Positions 34,267-43,629 are shown, numbered from the stretch's first letter. The stretch: 64,000 nt of DNA from Pseudomonadota bacterium (GCA_029780695.1 JAKOYD010000149.1:27806-91805), one strand, 5' to 3'. Translations and numbers: made by a program. The notes: generated from the letters alone by a model not told the origin.

Positions 34267-34271
34267 GTCGT

Positions 34272-35525
34272 TCAGCCTCCGTTCAGGGCCAGTTCGCGCT
34301 CCAGCACCTTGGGGTCGTCGCGCCAGCGCTCGAGCCACTCTTGCGCCACATCGCCGGGATACACATCCTCCACGCCATCGCGCAGGGCCTTCACCACGGC
34401 GTTGGCCAGCGCGGCCGGTGCCAGCTTGGGCGGCGGCAGCTGCTGGTTCCATTCCTCGTCGATGGGGCCGGGAAAAACGTTGATGACGCGGATGCCGGCG
34501 GGCCGCATCTCGGCGCGCAGGCACTGGGCCAGGGAATACGCAGCGGCCTTCGACGCCGAGAACGTGCCGTGCGGGGGAAAGTTCGACAGCGCGTAGATCG
34601 ACAGCAGGTTGACCCAGGCGCTGGCGTGCGTCACGCCGTCGGCGGCGCGGCCCTTGAGGGGGGGGCCGAACTCCTGCGCCAGCCGCAGCAGCCCGAGGTA
34701 ATTCACATCCATTTCGGCGCGCGCCACGTCGGTGCCGCGCCGTGCGGCGATGCCGAAGCCGCGGTGCACCTCGGCGTTGTTGATGACAATGTCCACCTTG
34801 CCACCGATCTCGCCCGCCAGCTCGGTCACCGACCGGCCGTTGGTCACGTCGAGAGGCACCAGGCTCACTTGCGGCAACCGTGCGAGTTCGTCCATGCCGG
34901 GCAGCTTCTTCCAGGGTTCGGCGTGGCCGGTCCAGACAATGTCTGCGCCGGCCTTCACCAGCGCCTTCACCAGCGCTTGGCCAACAGCGGTCTTGCCATC
35001 GGTCACCAGCACCTTGCGGAATTTGGGGTCGGAGGTCATCTCGCGCAACATCGGGTCATCGGCCATGTGAGCCTCGTCTTCAATAGGAAAAGCAATCAGC
35101 ACGGCCTGGCCCGCGCGGTCGAGCCGCGCACCCAGACGCACACGCTGCGCATCGTCACCCACCGCGCCGTGCAGGTGTGCCATGACGCTGGGACCGGCGT
35201 CGAGCTGCACCATGCCCAGGCGCCACGGCAGGCGCTCGCGAAAGTACAGGTCGTTGCTGTGGTGCAGCGTGGTGGTCGCCAGCAGGCGGCCGGCGCCCGA
35301 CTGCTCGCGCCAGCGCAGCCGCGGCGACAGACAGCGGTGGCAGGCCTCGCGCGGCGGGTATTGCACGGCACCGCAGTCTTCGCAGGTCTGCAATGCAAAG
35401 CGTCCCTGAGCGGCGGCAGCGGTCAGGCCCAGCGCCACGCGGCCACGCGAGCCGGGTGGCAGATTGATTTGCGGTGTGCGCAGAACGGGGTTCTTGCGCT
35501 TGGGGCGCATCAGCGGCATGGTCAT
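34272..35525 (-). CDS. DUF35 (rubredoxin-like zinc/OB-fold) protein fused to a degenerate SDR domain
   Basis: A 417-residue fusion. Residues about 1-150 are DUF35: a zinc ribbon CEDCGAVQYPPREACHRC and an OB-fold LLATTTLHHSNDLYFRERLPWRLGMVQLDAGP. Residues about 165-417 are an SDR fold whose signatures are altered: TDGKTAVG for TGxxxGxG, NNAE for NNAG, and FSASK where Tyr is expected in YxxxK. The NAD and catalytic functions are therefore doubtful. DUF35 proteins partner thiolase-like enzymes (BbsA with BbsB; ChsH2 with Ltp2). The start overlaps the thiolase-like stop (ATGA), as expected for subunits of one complex. Confidence 0.85.
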   Translation of the reverse strand: MTMPLMRPKRKNPVLRTPQINLPPGSRGRVALGLTAAAAQGRFALQTCEDCGAVQYPPREACHRCLSPRLRWREQSGAGRLLATTTLHHSNDLYFRERLPWRLGMVQLDAGPSVMAHLHGAVGDDAQRVRLGARLDRAGQAVLIAFPIEDEAHMADDPMLREMTSDPKFRKVLVTDGKTAVGQALVKALVKAGADIVWTGHAEPWKKLPGMDELARLPQVSLVPLDVTNGRSVTELAGEIGGKVDIVINNAEVHRGFGIAARRGTDVARAEMDVNYLGLLRLAQEFGPPLKGRAADGVTHASAWVNLLSIYALSNFPPHGTFSASKAAAYSLAQCLRAEMRPAGIRVINVFPGPIDEEWNQQLPPPKLAPAALANAVVKALRDGVEDVYPGDVAQEWLERWRDDPKVLERELALNGG

Positions 35526-36700
35526 GTCGGGGCTCCCAGAATGACGGCGCCGGTGCACAGGCAGCGGTCGTAGGTCACCATGCCGAAGCCACACACCAGC
35601 CCCGTGGCGGCATTCGGCACGCTGCGCTCGCCGGCGGCGCCCGTCAGCTGGCGCAGCGCTTCGACCATGCCGAGAAAGCCACCCGCGGCGCCCGCCTGCC
35701 CGACGGACAACTGGCCGCCGCTGGTGTTGTTGGGGAAGTCGCCGTCCCAGGTCAACCGCTTTTCGCGCACGAAGGCCGGGCCTTCGCCCTTGTCGCAGAA
35801 CCCGAGGTCTTCGAAATGCATCATGACGACGACCGGATAGTCGTCGTAGGTCTGGATGAAGTCGATGGCGTCGGGCCGCACGCCGGCCATGGCGTACAAG
35901 TCTTCGCGGTCCATGCGCCAGCCGCCGCGCACCATGATCGGATCGTCGGCATAGGCGTTGTGCCGCTCGATGGCGCCGCGCACCTGCGCGTAAGGCAGGC
36001 CCAGGTCACGCGCGCGCGCTTCGCTCATCACCAGAAAGGCGTCAGCCCCAGCGCAGGGCATGACGCAATCGAACAGGTGCAGCGGCTCGGAGATCGCCTT
36101 GGCCGCCATGTACTCGTCCAGCGTCAGTGGCTTCTTGAACAGCGCGTTGGGATTCATCAGCGCGTTGGCGCGCTGGCTGACCGCGATGCGGCCGAAGTCC
36201 TCGCGCTTGGCGCCAAAGGTGCGCATGTAGTGCGCGCTGATCATGGCGAACACCGAGTTGGGTCCGCCCGATCCGTACGGGTATGTGGCATCGCGCGCGA
36301 ACTGGCTGAAGCCGCCCAGCGTCTGCCGGAATGAATCCACGTGGTTGGTGTCCGCCGCAACGCAGGCCACCACGTTGGCGTCGCCGGCCTGCACCGCGCG
36401 CGCCGCGCGCCGCAGCGCCATCACGCCCGATGCGCCGCCGGTCGGCAGGTGGTCGAGCCAGCGCGGGCTCAGGCCCAGGTGCTGCGTGACGCCAACCGCC
36501 GTGTCCGGCACCAGCGAAAAACTGCTGACCGCCAGGCCGTCGATGTCGGCCTTGTCGATGCCACTGCTCTCCACCAATGCTTTCACCGCTTGCCCCAGAA
36601 ACCAGTGCGCGCCCTCGGTTGCGTAGCGCCGGTACGGCACCGTGACCGGCACGGCCACGGCCACGCCTTCATAGCCGCGACGAAGTGAGGGATGGGCCAT
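35522..36700 (-). CDS. Thiolase-like (lipid-transfer/SCP2 type) protein lacking the usual Cys and His
   Basis: A 392-residue thiolase-fold protein. Where a thiolase has its nucleophile the sequence reads HLPTGGASGVMALRRA, with no Cys. The usual GHPxGAxG box is NTSGGQLSVGQAGAAGG, with Gln for His. The Tyr-rich segment QTYDDYPVVVMMHFEDLG replaces the typical HDCFT region. This resembles Ltp2-type retro-aldolases and other DUF35-dependent members, not classical acetyl-CoA acetyltransferases. Paired with the DUF35-SDR fusion it probably shortens a CoA-bound side chain. The start at 36700 was chosen by homology-like opening and position 11 bp after the Bug gene. Confidence 0.85.
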   Translation of the reverse strand: MAHPSLRRGYEGVAVAVPVTVPYRRYATEGAHWFLGQAVKALVESSGIDKADIDGLAVSSFSLVPDTAVGVTQHLGLSPRWLDHLPTGGASGVMALRRAARAVQAGDANVVACVAADTNHVDSFRQTLGGFSQFARDATYPYGSGGPNSVFAMISAHYMRTFGAKREDFGRIAVSQRANALMNPNALFKKPLTLDEYMAAKAISEPLHLFDCVMPCAGADAFLVMSEARARDLGLPYAQVRGAIERHNAYADDPIMVRGGWRMDREDLYAMAGVRPDAIDFIQTYDDYPVVVMMHFEDLGFCDKGEGPAFVREKRLTWDGDFPNNTSGGQLSVGQAGAAGGFLGMVEALRQLTGAAGERSVPNAATGLVCGFGMVTYDRCLCTGAVILGAPT

Positions 36701-36711
36701 GGCGGACGTGT

Positions 36712-37677
36712 TCAGTCGAGCCGGATGCCGGCGGCCTTGATGATGCGGCCGAACTTGACCGCGTCGTCCTTGATGATCTGGCTGAACTGCTCGGGCGTGG
36801 AGGCCACCACCTCCATGCCCATGCCACCGAACTGCTCGCGCACCTCGCGCAGGTTGAGGATGCGCACCAGCTCCGCATTGAGTTTGCCGACGATCGCCTT
36901 GTCCACACCGGCCGGCACCACAAAGCCGATCCAGGTCACCAGATCGATGCCGGACACGCCGGCCTCGGCCAGCGTCGGCACATCGGGCAGCTGCGCCGAG
37001 CGCGCCTTGCTGGTGACGGCCAGTGCGCGCACCTTGCCGCTCTTGATAAAGGGCATGGCGGGTCCCAATGCGTCGAAGATGACGGGCACGGTACCGCCCA
37101 CCACGTCCGTCATCGCCGGCGCGCCGCCCTTGTACGGCACAGCGAGCATGGACGTGGCTGCGTTGACCTTGAACACCTCGCCCGCCACCTGCGCCGGCAA
37201 GGCGCCGTGCGCATAGGCCAGCTTGCCGTCCTGCTGCTTGGCCAGCGCCAACAGGTCCTTGACGTTGTGCGCCGACACCTGGGGATGGACGGCCAGCACC
37301 ATCGGCATCGACACCGCCAGCGTCACCGGCGTGAAGCTCTGGATGGGGTCGTACGGCAGCTTGGCATACAGGCTTTGGTTCATCGCCAGCGTGGAGTCGA
37401 TGGCCACGAACAGCGTGTAGCCGTCGGCTGGTGCCTTGGCGGCCGCTTCCGCGGCGATCAGCGTATTCCCGCCGGGCTTGTTGTCGACCAGCACGGGCAC
37501 GCGCCAGCTCTCGCTCAAACGCGCGGCCACGGCGCGCGCCACCGTGTCGCTGCCGCCGCCGGGTGGGAACGGAACGATCATGCGGATCGGTTTGCTCGGA
37601 TAAACCGCCTGCGCCCAGGACGCTGCGCAAATCATCAGGGCGCCGGCCAGCGTGAGTAAAGATCGCCGTGACTTCAT
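36712..37677 (-). CDS. Bug/TctC-family receptor
   Basis: A 321-residue periplasmic receptor: signal peptide MKSRRSLLTLAGALMICAASWAQA, then YPSKPIRMIVPFPPGGGSDTVARAV, VDNKPGGNTLIAAEAAAK, VPYKGGAPAMTDVVGGTVPVIFD and LPDVPTLAEAG. It is the third of five Bug genes in the window and the second inside the aromatic cluster. It lies between the CoA ligase and the thiolase-like gene in a tight operon, so it probably binds the acid that the ligase activates. Confidence 0.94.
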   Translation of the reverse strand: MKSRRSLLTLAGALMICAASWAQAVYPSKPIRMIVPFPPGGGSDTVARAVAARLSESWRVPVLVDNKPGGNTLIAAEAAAKAPADGYTLFVAIDSTLAMNQSLYAKLPYDPIQSFTPVTLAVSMPMVLAVHPQVSAHNVKDLLALAKQQDGKLAYAHGALPAQVAGEVFKVNAATSMLAVPYKGGAPAMTDVVGGTVPVIFDALGPAMPFIKSGKVRALAVTSKARSAQLPDVPTLAEAGVSGIDLVTWIGFVVPAGVDKAIVGKLNAELVRILNLREVREQFGGMGMEVVASTPEQFSQIIKDDAVKFGRIIKAAGIRLD

Positions 37678-37711
37678 GGTCGGTTGCGTCCGTTGGAAAA
37701 GTTGAAGGCCT

Positions 37712-39322
37712 TCAGCGCGCCAGCTTGTAGCCCGCTGCTTCGCGGTCCCAGGTGGCTGCGGTGACGCCGCGCTCGCGCAGCTTGAACTTCTGCACCTTGC
37801 CGTTTTCGGTGGCTGGCAATTGCTGCACAAATTCGACGTAGCGCGGCACGGCGAAATAGGCCATGCGCGGCTCGCAGAATTTCATCAGATCGATTTCGTC
37901 CAGCCGATCGCCTTTGCGCACCACGATGGCGGCCATGACTTCGTCCTCGGCCAGTTCGCTGCGCACCGGGTAGACCGCCGCGACTTCGATGCACGGGTGG
38001 CTCATCAGCACTTGCTCGACCTCGTAGGACGAGATGTTTTCGCCGCGCCGCCGAATGGCGTCTTTCAGGCGATCGACGAAGCGGAAGTAACCCGTCTCGT
38101 CGCGGATGACTCGATCACCCGTGTGAAACCACAGGTTGCGCCAGGCTTCGACCGTCTTGTCGGGCATGCCGAAATAGCCGGTGGCAAACGAGAACGGTTC
38201 GTCGGCGCGCAGCACCAACTCACCCGCTTCACCCGGCGGCACCTCGTTGTCCTGCTCGTCCACCACGCGGGCTTCGAAGCCGGCGCGCACGCGGCCCATG
38301 GTGCCCGCGCGTTGTTCGTCCAGCGTGGCGCCGATGACGAAATTGGTTTCGGTCGAGCCGTAGCCTTCCAGCAGCTGCATGCCGAAGCGCTGCGTGAACT
38401 CATCGTGAAACTGCGGCGGCACACCGGGCGCCAGCGCCACGCGCACGCGGTGAGCACGGTCGCTCGGCCCCGGCTCGCGCGCCAGCAGAATGGGCACCAT
38501 GGCGCCCAGCACATAGGTCACCGTGGCTTGGTGGCGCGCCAGGGCGTCCCAGAAAGCCGAGGCGGAAAAGCGTTTTTCGACCACCAGGGTCGAGCCGGTC
38601 AGCAGCGCCTGAAAGAACGCATTCAGCGCGTTGGTGTGAAACAGCGGCAGCGTGGTGTGCAGGATCTCGCCTTCACCAATGCCCAGCAGATGCGCGCTGT
38701 GCACGCCCCACCAGAAATACTGCGCATGCGGGCAGCACACGCCTTTTGACAGGCCGGTGGTGCCGGAGGTGTAGAGGATCGCCAGCGTGTCGCCCGGCAG
38801 CACGCTGACCGGATCGACGGCCGCATCAGGATGCTCAGGAAATCGATGGATGGTCAAGGTGGCCGTGACGCCGTTTTCGGCTGGAACACCACCCACCAGC
38901 CAGACCTGCTCCAGCGGCAGCGGGTCACTCTGCAATTGCCCAACGGCTGCCAGCCCTTCGCCCTCGGTCACCAGCAGGCGCGCGCCCGAATTGCCCAGAA
39001 TGTGCCGCAGCTGCGGTCCGCGCGCCGCCACGTTGATGGGCACGGCCACCGCGCCAATCCAGGCGCAGCCCAACAGGGCCTGCATGAATTCGGGCCGGTT
39101 CGAGCACAGCAGCGCCACCCGATCACCAGCGGCGATGCCTGCGCGGCGCAGCGCGCCACCGTACGCGGCGGCCATCTGCCGCGCCTCGGCGTAGCTCCAG
39201 CGCACCTCACCAAACACCAGCAAGGGCCGGTCGCCGTATTGCGCCGCCTGCCGGGCGAGCATGGTGGGCACGTTGCGATCCGGCGGCGCAAACAGCTGAG
39301 ACAACGGAGGCAGCGTGCTCAT
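37712..39322 (-). CDS. Acyl/aryl-CoA ligase (AMP-forming, CaiC-like)
   Basis: A 536-residue adenylate-forming enzyme with the P-loop LYTSGTTGLSKGVCCPHAQY, A5 LLEGYGSTETNFVIG, A8 FRFVDRLKDAIRRRGENISSYEVE and the terminal Lys in LPATENGKVQKFKLRE. It is close in layout to crotonobetaine/carnitine-CoA ligases but lies in an aromatic operon. AGGA precedes the ATG at 39322. It should activate a pathway carboxylic acid. With IorAB already producing a thioester, it may feed an exogenous acid (for example the corresponding arylacetate) into the same route. Confidence 0.9.
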   Translation of the reverse strand: MSTLPPLSQLFAPPDRNVPTMLARQAAQYGDRPLLVFGEVRWSYAEARQMAAAYGGALRRAGIAAGDRVALLCSNRPEFMQALLGCAWIGAVAVPINVAARGPQLRHILGNSGARLLVTEGEGLAAVGQLQSDPLPLEQVWLVGGVPAENGVTATLTIHRFPEHPDAAVDPVSVLPGDTLAILYTSGTTGLSKGVCCPHAQYFWWGVHSAHLLGIGEGEILHTTLPLFHTNALNAFFQALLTGSTLVVEKRFSASAFWDALARHQATVTYVLGAMVPILLAREPGPSDRAHRVRVALAPGVPPQFHDEFTQRFGMQLLEGYGSTETNFVIGATLDEQRAGTMGRVRAGFEARVVDEQDNEVPPGEAGELVLRADEPFSFATGYFGMPDKTVEAWRNLWFHTGDRVIRDETGYFRFVDRLKDAIRRRGENISSYEVEQVLMSHPCIEVAAVYPVRSELAEDEVMAAIVVRKGDRLDEIDLMKFCEPRMAYFAVPRYVEFVQQLPATENGKVQKFKLRERGVTAATWDREAAGYKLAR

Positions 39323-39332
39323 GAGCTTGTCC

Positions 39333-39836
39333 TCATGGAAACAGGCAGATGTTGCCGAACGCCGCATCGCAGTTGAGCAGGTCCACCCGCTTGAGCGCGA
39401 TGCGCAGCGCGCCCTGCACGCGCACCAAATCGTGCGTGGCCCAGCCGGCGAGCAGGAACTGGTCGTCCTTGCGGGTCTCGATGTAGTGGAACGAGGTGCG
39501 CAACTGGTATTGGCCGGCTTCGTCGTCCCGGCTCAGCACCTCGGGCTGCTGCAGCAGATGGTGGCAGCGGCTGGGGGGCTGCTGCGAATAGGTGCGTGCG
39601 CCGGCCAGGCGCTCGATGCGAATGCCCAGCAGCAGCTTGTCCTCGTGCATCAACGAGGTATGCAGCTTGGCGTCGGTCTGGCCGGGCGACAGCGGCATCC
39701 AGTACATGCCGTCGTCGGCAAACAGTTCGAGCCACTCGGCGTACCGCGCCTGATCGAGCAGGCTCGCCTCGCGGTAGACGAATTGCACCAGTTCGCGCTC
39801 GGTGAGCGCCGTCGAATCCACAGTGGCGGCATTCAT
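39333..39836 (-). CDS. Aromatic-ring-hydroxylating dioxygenase, beta subunit
   Basis: A 167-residue small subunit of the NTF2-like fold: VQFVYREASLLDQARYAEWLELFADDGMYWMPLS, then HTSLMHEDKLLLGIRIERL and the C-terminal LKRVDLLNCDAAFGNICLFP. Beta subunits give structure to alpha3beta3 Rieske oxygenases. The start overlaps the alpha stop (ATGA). Benzoate-, anthranilate- and terephthalate-type dioxygenases share this form. Confidence 0.92.
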   Translation of the reverse strand: MNAATVDSTALTERELVQFVYREASLLDQARYAEWLELFADDGMYWMPLSPGQTDAKLHTSLMHEDKLLLGIRIERLAGARTYSQQPPSRCHHLLQQPEVLSRDDEAGQYQLRTSFHYIETRKDDQFLLAGWATHDLVRVQGALRIALKRVDLLNCDAAFGNICLFP

Positions 39837-41152
39837 GCGCTGGCCTCCGAAGTCATGAAGCGTGCCCAGGCCTGAAACTGGTTGCGCATCTGGCGTTCGC
39901 TGGTGCCGTTGACCACGGCCTCGGGCGCATCCGCCTCGCCCGGCTCCAGCAGCCGCGCCACGTTCATCCAGTCTCTGCCGCGCGCCTTGAGGGCCTGTTG
40001 GGCGCGCTCGTACATTTCCAGGTCGTCGTGACCCACCACCGACGTGGGCGCGTTGATGAGCCGGTTGTACATGCAGGTGCGCTCCAGCAGCAGGTCGGGC
40101 GCGCCCACCAGCCGGAAGGTCCACGATTCGACCAGCGTGCGATCAACGGCGACGGGCTTGAACACCCGCAAGGTCTGGATCGGCCCCTTGACCATGATGT
40201 TGGGGAAATACACCGTGTTGTGGCGCACATCGCCCAGGATGGCCTGCGCGCGCTCCTCACCGTAAGCCGCGACCATCTGCTCCCAATACCCCGGCACCGG
40301 CGAATAGGCCGCATGGATGGAATCGGCCACGCCAGTGTGCCCATGCCCGTTGTCCCACACGCGGATGCCCATCTTCTCGAAGAATTCGTACGGGCTCATG
40401 AACGGCGCGAACTGCTCCACCGCCATGGGCTTGGGCGTGCCTTCGGGCGCACGGTTCCACACCGCCACCGCCGTGCCGGCCGATGACTCGTGCGCCACCA
40501 TGGGGTGGCAGGTGTCGGTCTGGTTGTCGACCAGCATCTTCCAGTTGCAGGGGTGCATGTAGCGCAGCACGCCGCCTGCCACTTCCAGCCGCCCCTCGGG
40601 CGAGCGGTCCACCATGTTGTCGATGGTGGACAGCGAGCCGCCAAAGAAGTCCCCGAACGAGATGCCCTGCGGCGCCAGGCGGCAGAACACGAAGTCGCGG
40701 TACACATGCACGGCGCCCGCGGTGGCCATGCCCTGGCTGGCCTCGCAGTGCTCGAAACCGGTGTTTTCGTAGCCCTTGCGCAGCGGCAGCGACAGCAGTG
40801 AACCATCGGTCTTGAAGGTCCACGCGTGGTAGGGGCAGCGGAAGAACTTGCCGGTGTTGCCGCAGGTGCCGCCCGCCACCTGCACGCCCTTGTGCGGACA
40901 ACGGTTGACCAGCACGCGCACGCTGCGGTCGCTGTGCCGCACCATCACCACGGGTTCGGTGCCCACGGTGGTGGTGGTGTAGTCGCCCGGCTGCGGCACC
41001 TGGCTGGCGTGGCCCACGTAGACCCAAGTGTTGGCGAACAGCCGCTCCATTTCCAGCTCGAACAGTTCGGCGTCGACGTACAAATCCTTGTGCACTTCGC
41101 CGGGGCGTACCAGCGCCTGGATGGCTTCGGGGTTGTTTCGGTACTTGCTCAT
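39833..41152 (-). CDS. Rieske aromatic-ring-hydroxylating dioxygenase, alpha subunit
   Basis: A 439-residue catalytic subunit. The Rieske [2Fe-2S] site is CPHKGVQVAGG...CPYHAW (CxH and CxxH). The mononuclear iron site region reads NWKMLVDNQTDTCHPMVAHESS with the two His ligands. It would insert O2 into an aromatic ring or carry out a monooxygenation, fed by the reductase encoded 10 bp upstream. Anthranilate, terephthalate and indole-acetate (IacC) dioxygenases are similar. The operon context (IorAB before it, anthraniloyl-CoA genes after it) argues for an indole or amino-aromatic substrate, but this is inference. Confidence 0.94.
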   Translation of the reverse strand: MSKYRNNPEAIQALVRPGEVHKDLYVDAELFELEMERLFANTWVYVGHASQVPQPGDYTTTTVGTEPVVMVRHSDRSVRVLVNRCPHKGVQVAGGTCGNTGKFFRCPYHAWTFKTDGSLLSLPLRKGYENTGFEHCEASQGMATAGAVHVYRDFVFCRLAPQGISFGDFFGGSLSTIDNMVDRSPEGRLEVAGGVLRYMHPCNWKMLVDNQTDTCHPMVAHESSAGTAVAVWNRAPEGTPKPMAVEQFAPFMSPYEFFEKMGIRVWDNGHGHTGVADSIHAAYSPVPGYWEQMVAAYGEERAQAILGDVRHNTVYFPNIMVKGPIQTLRVFKPVAVDRTLVESWTFRLVGAPDLLLERTCMYNRLINAPTSVVGHDDLEMYERAQQALKARGRDWMNVARLLEPGEADAPEAVVNGTSERQMRNQFQAWARFMTSEASA

Positions 41153-41162
41153 GGGTGTCCCC

Positions 41163-42134
41163 TCAAAGGTCGAGCACCAATCGCCGGCCCTTGGCCCGCG
41201 ACACGCAAACCTGCATCACGTTGCCGGCCGCGCGTTCGCCGGCCGTCAGTACGTAGTCGCGGTGATCGATCTCGCCCTCTATCACCGGCGCCGCGCACAC
41301 GCCGCATTCGCCGCGCTTGCAGTCGAACATCGGGTCGCACCCGGCATCGATCAACACGTCCAGGATGGATCGGTTGGCTGGCACTTGCAGCCGCTGGCCG
41401 CTTTGCGCCAGCTCCACTTCGAACACCTGGTCGCCCGCCTCTGCCACAGGCGGCGCGAACAGTTCGAAATGCACGCGCCCGGGCGGCCAGCCGAGTTCAG
41501 CGGCGCGCGCCAAGACGGCATCAAGCATGGGCTTGGGACCGCACACGTAAACCTGCTCGTCCGCCGCGCAGCGCGACAAGATCGCTGCCACGTCCAGTGG
41601 CCCGCCCGCCTGCTGATCGACGTGCATCTGCAGTTCGTCGCCCAGCAGCGCCGCCAACTCATCCTGGTACGCCAGCCAGTCCGTGTCGCGCACGGCGTAA
41701 TGCATGCGCACCGGCCGGCCCTGGGCACGCAACCGCGCCGCCATGCTGACCAGCGGCGTCACGCCTATGCCGCCCGCCAGCAGGACGGCAGCGCCCGCAT
41801 GATCGTGCAGGGGGAAGTCGTTCTTCGGTGTCTGCACCTGAACCACATCACCCTCTTTCACCCGCTCGTGCATGTAGCGCGAGCCGCCGCGCCCGGTGTC
41901 GTCGCGCCGCACCGCGATGCGGTAGCTGGTCGGCGCTCCGTCTTCGCCGTGCTGGGCGTCGATGAGCGAATAGTCGCGCCAGTCGGAGGCGCCCGCGACC
42001 TGCACCTGCACGCGAATGTGCGCACCGGCGGTGAAACCGGGCAGCGTGGCGCCGTCCGCGGCACGCAGGATCAGTTCACGTACCCAGGGGTTCAGGCTGC
42101 GAACGCGGGTCACGACCAGAGCGATGGTGTCCAT
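41163..42134 (-). CDS. Phthalate-dioxygenase-type reductase (FMN, NAD, [2Fe-2S])
   Basis: A 323-residue electron-transfer protein in the order flavin, NAD, ferredoxin. RYMHERVKEGDVVQVQTPKNDF is the flavin region, LLAGGIGVTPLVSMAARL binds NAD, and the C-terminal plant-type cluster is CDPMFDCKRGECGVC with a distal Cys in VMQVC. Such VanB/TphA1-like reductases serve Rieske oxygenases directly with no separate ferredoxin. It lies 10 bp before the alpha subunit, so reductase, alpha and beta form one three-gene oxygenase system. Confidence 0.94.
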   Translation of the reverse strand: MDTIALVVTRVRSLNPWVRELILRAADGATLPGFTAGAHIRVQVQVAGASDWRDYSLIDAQHGEDGAPTSYRIAVRRDDTGRGGSRYMHERVKEGDVVQVQTPKNDFPLHDHAGAAVLLAGGIGVTPLVSMAARLRAQGRPVRMHYAVRDTDWLAYQDELAALLGDELQMHVDQQAGGPLDVAAILSRCAADEQVYVCGPKPMLDAVLARAAELGWPPGRVHFELFAPPVAEAGDQVFEVELAQSGQRLQVPANRSILDVLIDAGCDPMFDCKRGECGVCAAPVIEGEIDHRDYVLTAGERAAGNVMQVCVSRAKGRRLVLDL

Positions 42135-42144
42135 GACATCCTCT

Positions 42145-43629
42145 TCAAGCGGGCTTCAGGTCAGACAGCGCGGCGCCCAATGCCACGCCGTCCTCGTCGG
42201 CCAGGGCGGCGTCGCGCAAGCGGCGCAGCGTGGCCGCTGCCGCGCCGGGTTGTGCGAGCGCCGCGCCCAGCACCGTGTTGAAGTTGCGCCAGCCGCGCTC
42301 GTGCGTGCCGCCATAGCCTTTCAGCAGCCGCTGGCAATGCAGGATCTCGATGGCCAACGGGGCATCGGTGCGCGCCGCCTCCACGGCCTTGGCGAACCAT
42401 TGCTCGATGCGCTGGTCTTCCAACTGAAAGCGTCGCGTGCCGCGCCGCCACCGCCGTAGACCCGCCAGCCCGTAGAGCAGCAGAAAGCCCGAGAGTGAAC
42501 TGGTTCGCACGACGCGGCCGTCCTGGGTCAAGCGCTCTAGCAGGCGCCGCAAACCAGCGCTGCCCTCCAGCCAGCGTGCCCACCGTGGCGGCAAGGTGTC
42601 GCAAATTTCCTGCACACCGGGTTTGAGAAACTCCTGCACCTGCACCAGTTGCTGCGGCGTGCCTCGCGACTCGGCATGCACGCGCGCCAGACGCGACGAG
42701 CGGGTCTTGAGATCGGCCACGCGAATGGTGTCTTCGTACGACATCCACAGCGCCAGATGCCGCGCGGCCTCGGCTTGCACCGCAGGCTCAAAGGCCAGTT
42801 GTTCCAGACGATCCAGATACAGCACGGCATAGGCCGGATCCTGGTAGTCGATGAGCCGGCGCACGCCCTCGGTGATCAGGTCGCGAGCACCTACCGGGAA
42901 CGCCTTTACGCGCACGGTCAGGGCCATCACCGCGGCATCGATCGGACGGGCCGCCGAAGGGGTGGGTTCGACCGACTTGGTCGCATCCACTGGTTCTGAA
43001 TCATTTCGGCCACTGGCGCTTGCCAGGCCTGCGCGAAACGCTCTCAAACTTGCAGCAACCGAAAGACCGCCCCGCTCAATCGTGGCTTCAAAGGCCGCCT
43101 GTTCGAAGGGCAAGGTTTTCGACGCCGCCAGCGCCCCGAACAGCACGGCGCTGATGACACTGCCGTTTTGCTCCGCCGTGCGCGCCATGTCGAACACCAC
43201 CAATTGCCGAGCCGCGTGCCGCACCTGCTCCATGAGTGCCGCGCTGTCCACGCGGGCATCGCCCATGGCCATTTTTTCGGCGATGGCGTACACGCGGTGG
43301 GTGGAGGCAATCAGCGTGGTGCGCTCGGGCGTCACCAGACCGCGCTCGACGGCTCGGGCGGCTTCCATGGCCTCTGACGCCAGCACCACGTCCACGTCAC
43401 CGGGCAAGGGCATCATGGCCAGCACCGGCTCGCGGCCACCCGCGGCGGCGCGGGGGAAAAGCTCCAGGTAGTAGATGGTGGCACCGGTGCGCTGGGCCAC
43501 CCCCGGCACGGAAGTGGTTTGCGCGATGTGGCCGTTGTGTTCGGCCAGGTCGACGATCCAGTCGGCCAGCACGCCACCGCCCTCGCCGCCCATGGCGAGG
43601 ATGGCGATCTTGATGGGCTGCGCGCTCAT
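42145..43629 (-). CDS. iorB: Indolepyruvate oxidoreductase, beta subunit (with C-terminal extension)
   Basis: A 494-residue subunit. Residues about 1-200 are the pyruvate:ferredoxin-oxidoreductase gamma-type domain: AILAMGGEGGGVLADWIVDLAEHNG, TTSVPGVAQRTGATIYYLELFP and GDVDVVLASEAMEAARA. The remaining about 290 residues are the DUF6537-like extension typical of the longer aerobic IorB proteins. With IorA it decarboxylates aryl-pyruvates oxidatively to aryl-acetyl-CoA, passing electrons to ferredoxin. It overlaps iorA (ATGA). Confidence 0.9.
   Translation of the reverse strand: MSAQPIKIAILAMGGEGGGVLADWIVDLAEHNGHIAQTTSVPGVAQRTGATIYYLELFPRAAAGGREPVLAMMPLPGDVDVVLASEAMEAARAVERGLVTPERTTLIASTHRVYAIAEKMAMGDARVDSAALMEQVRHAARQLVVFDMARTAEQNGSVISAVLFGALAASKTLPFEQAAFEATIERGGLSVAASLRAFRAGLASASGRNDSEPVDATKSVEPTPSAARPIDAAVMALTVRVKAFPVGARDLITEGVRRLIDYQDPAYAVLYLDRLEQLAFEPAVQAEAARHLALWMSYEDTIRVADLKTRSSRLARVHAESRGTPQQLVQVQEFLKPGVQEICDTLPPRWARWLEGSAGLRRLLERLTQDGRVVRTSSLSGFLLLYGLAGLRRWRRGTRRFQLEDQRIEQWFAKAVEAARTDAPLAIEILHCQRLLKGYGGTHERGWRNFNTVLGAALAQPGAAAATLRRLRDAALADEDGVALGAALSDLKPA

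Noticed and set aside
39333..42134. Anthranilate 1,2-dioxygenase (antABC) or terephthalate dioxygenase assignment for the Rieske system
   Set aside because: AntC-type reductases put the ferredoxin domain first, while here it is last. TphB-type diol dehydrogenase is not evident. The subunits alone do not fix the substrate, so no specific gene names were given.
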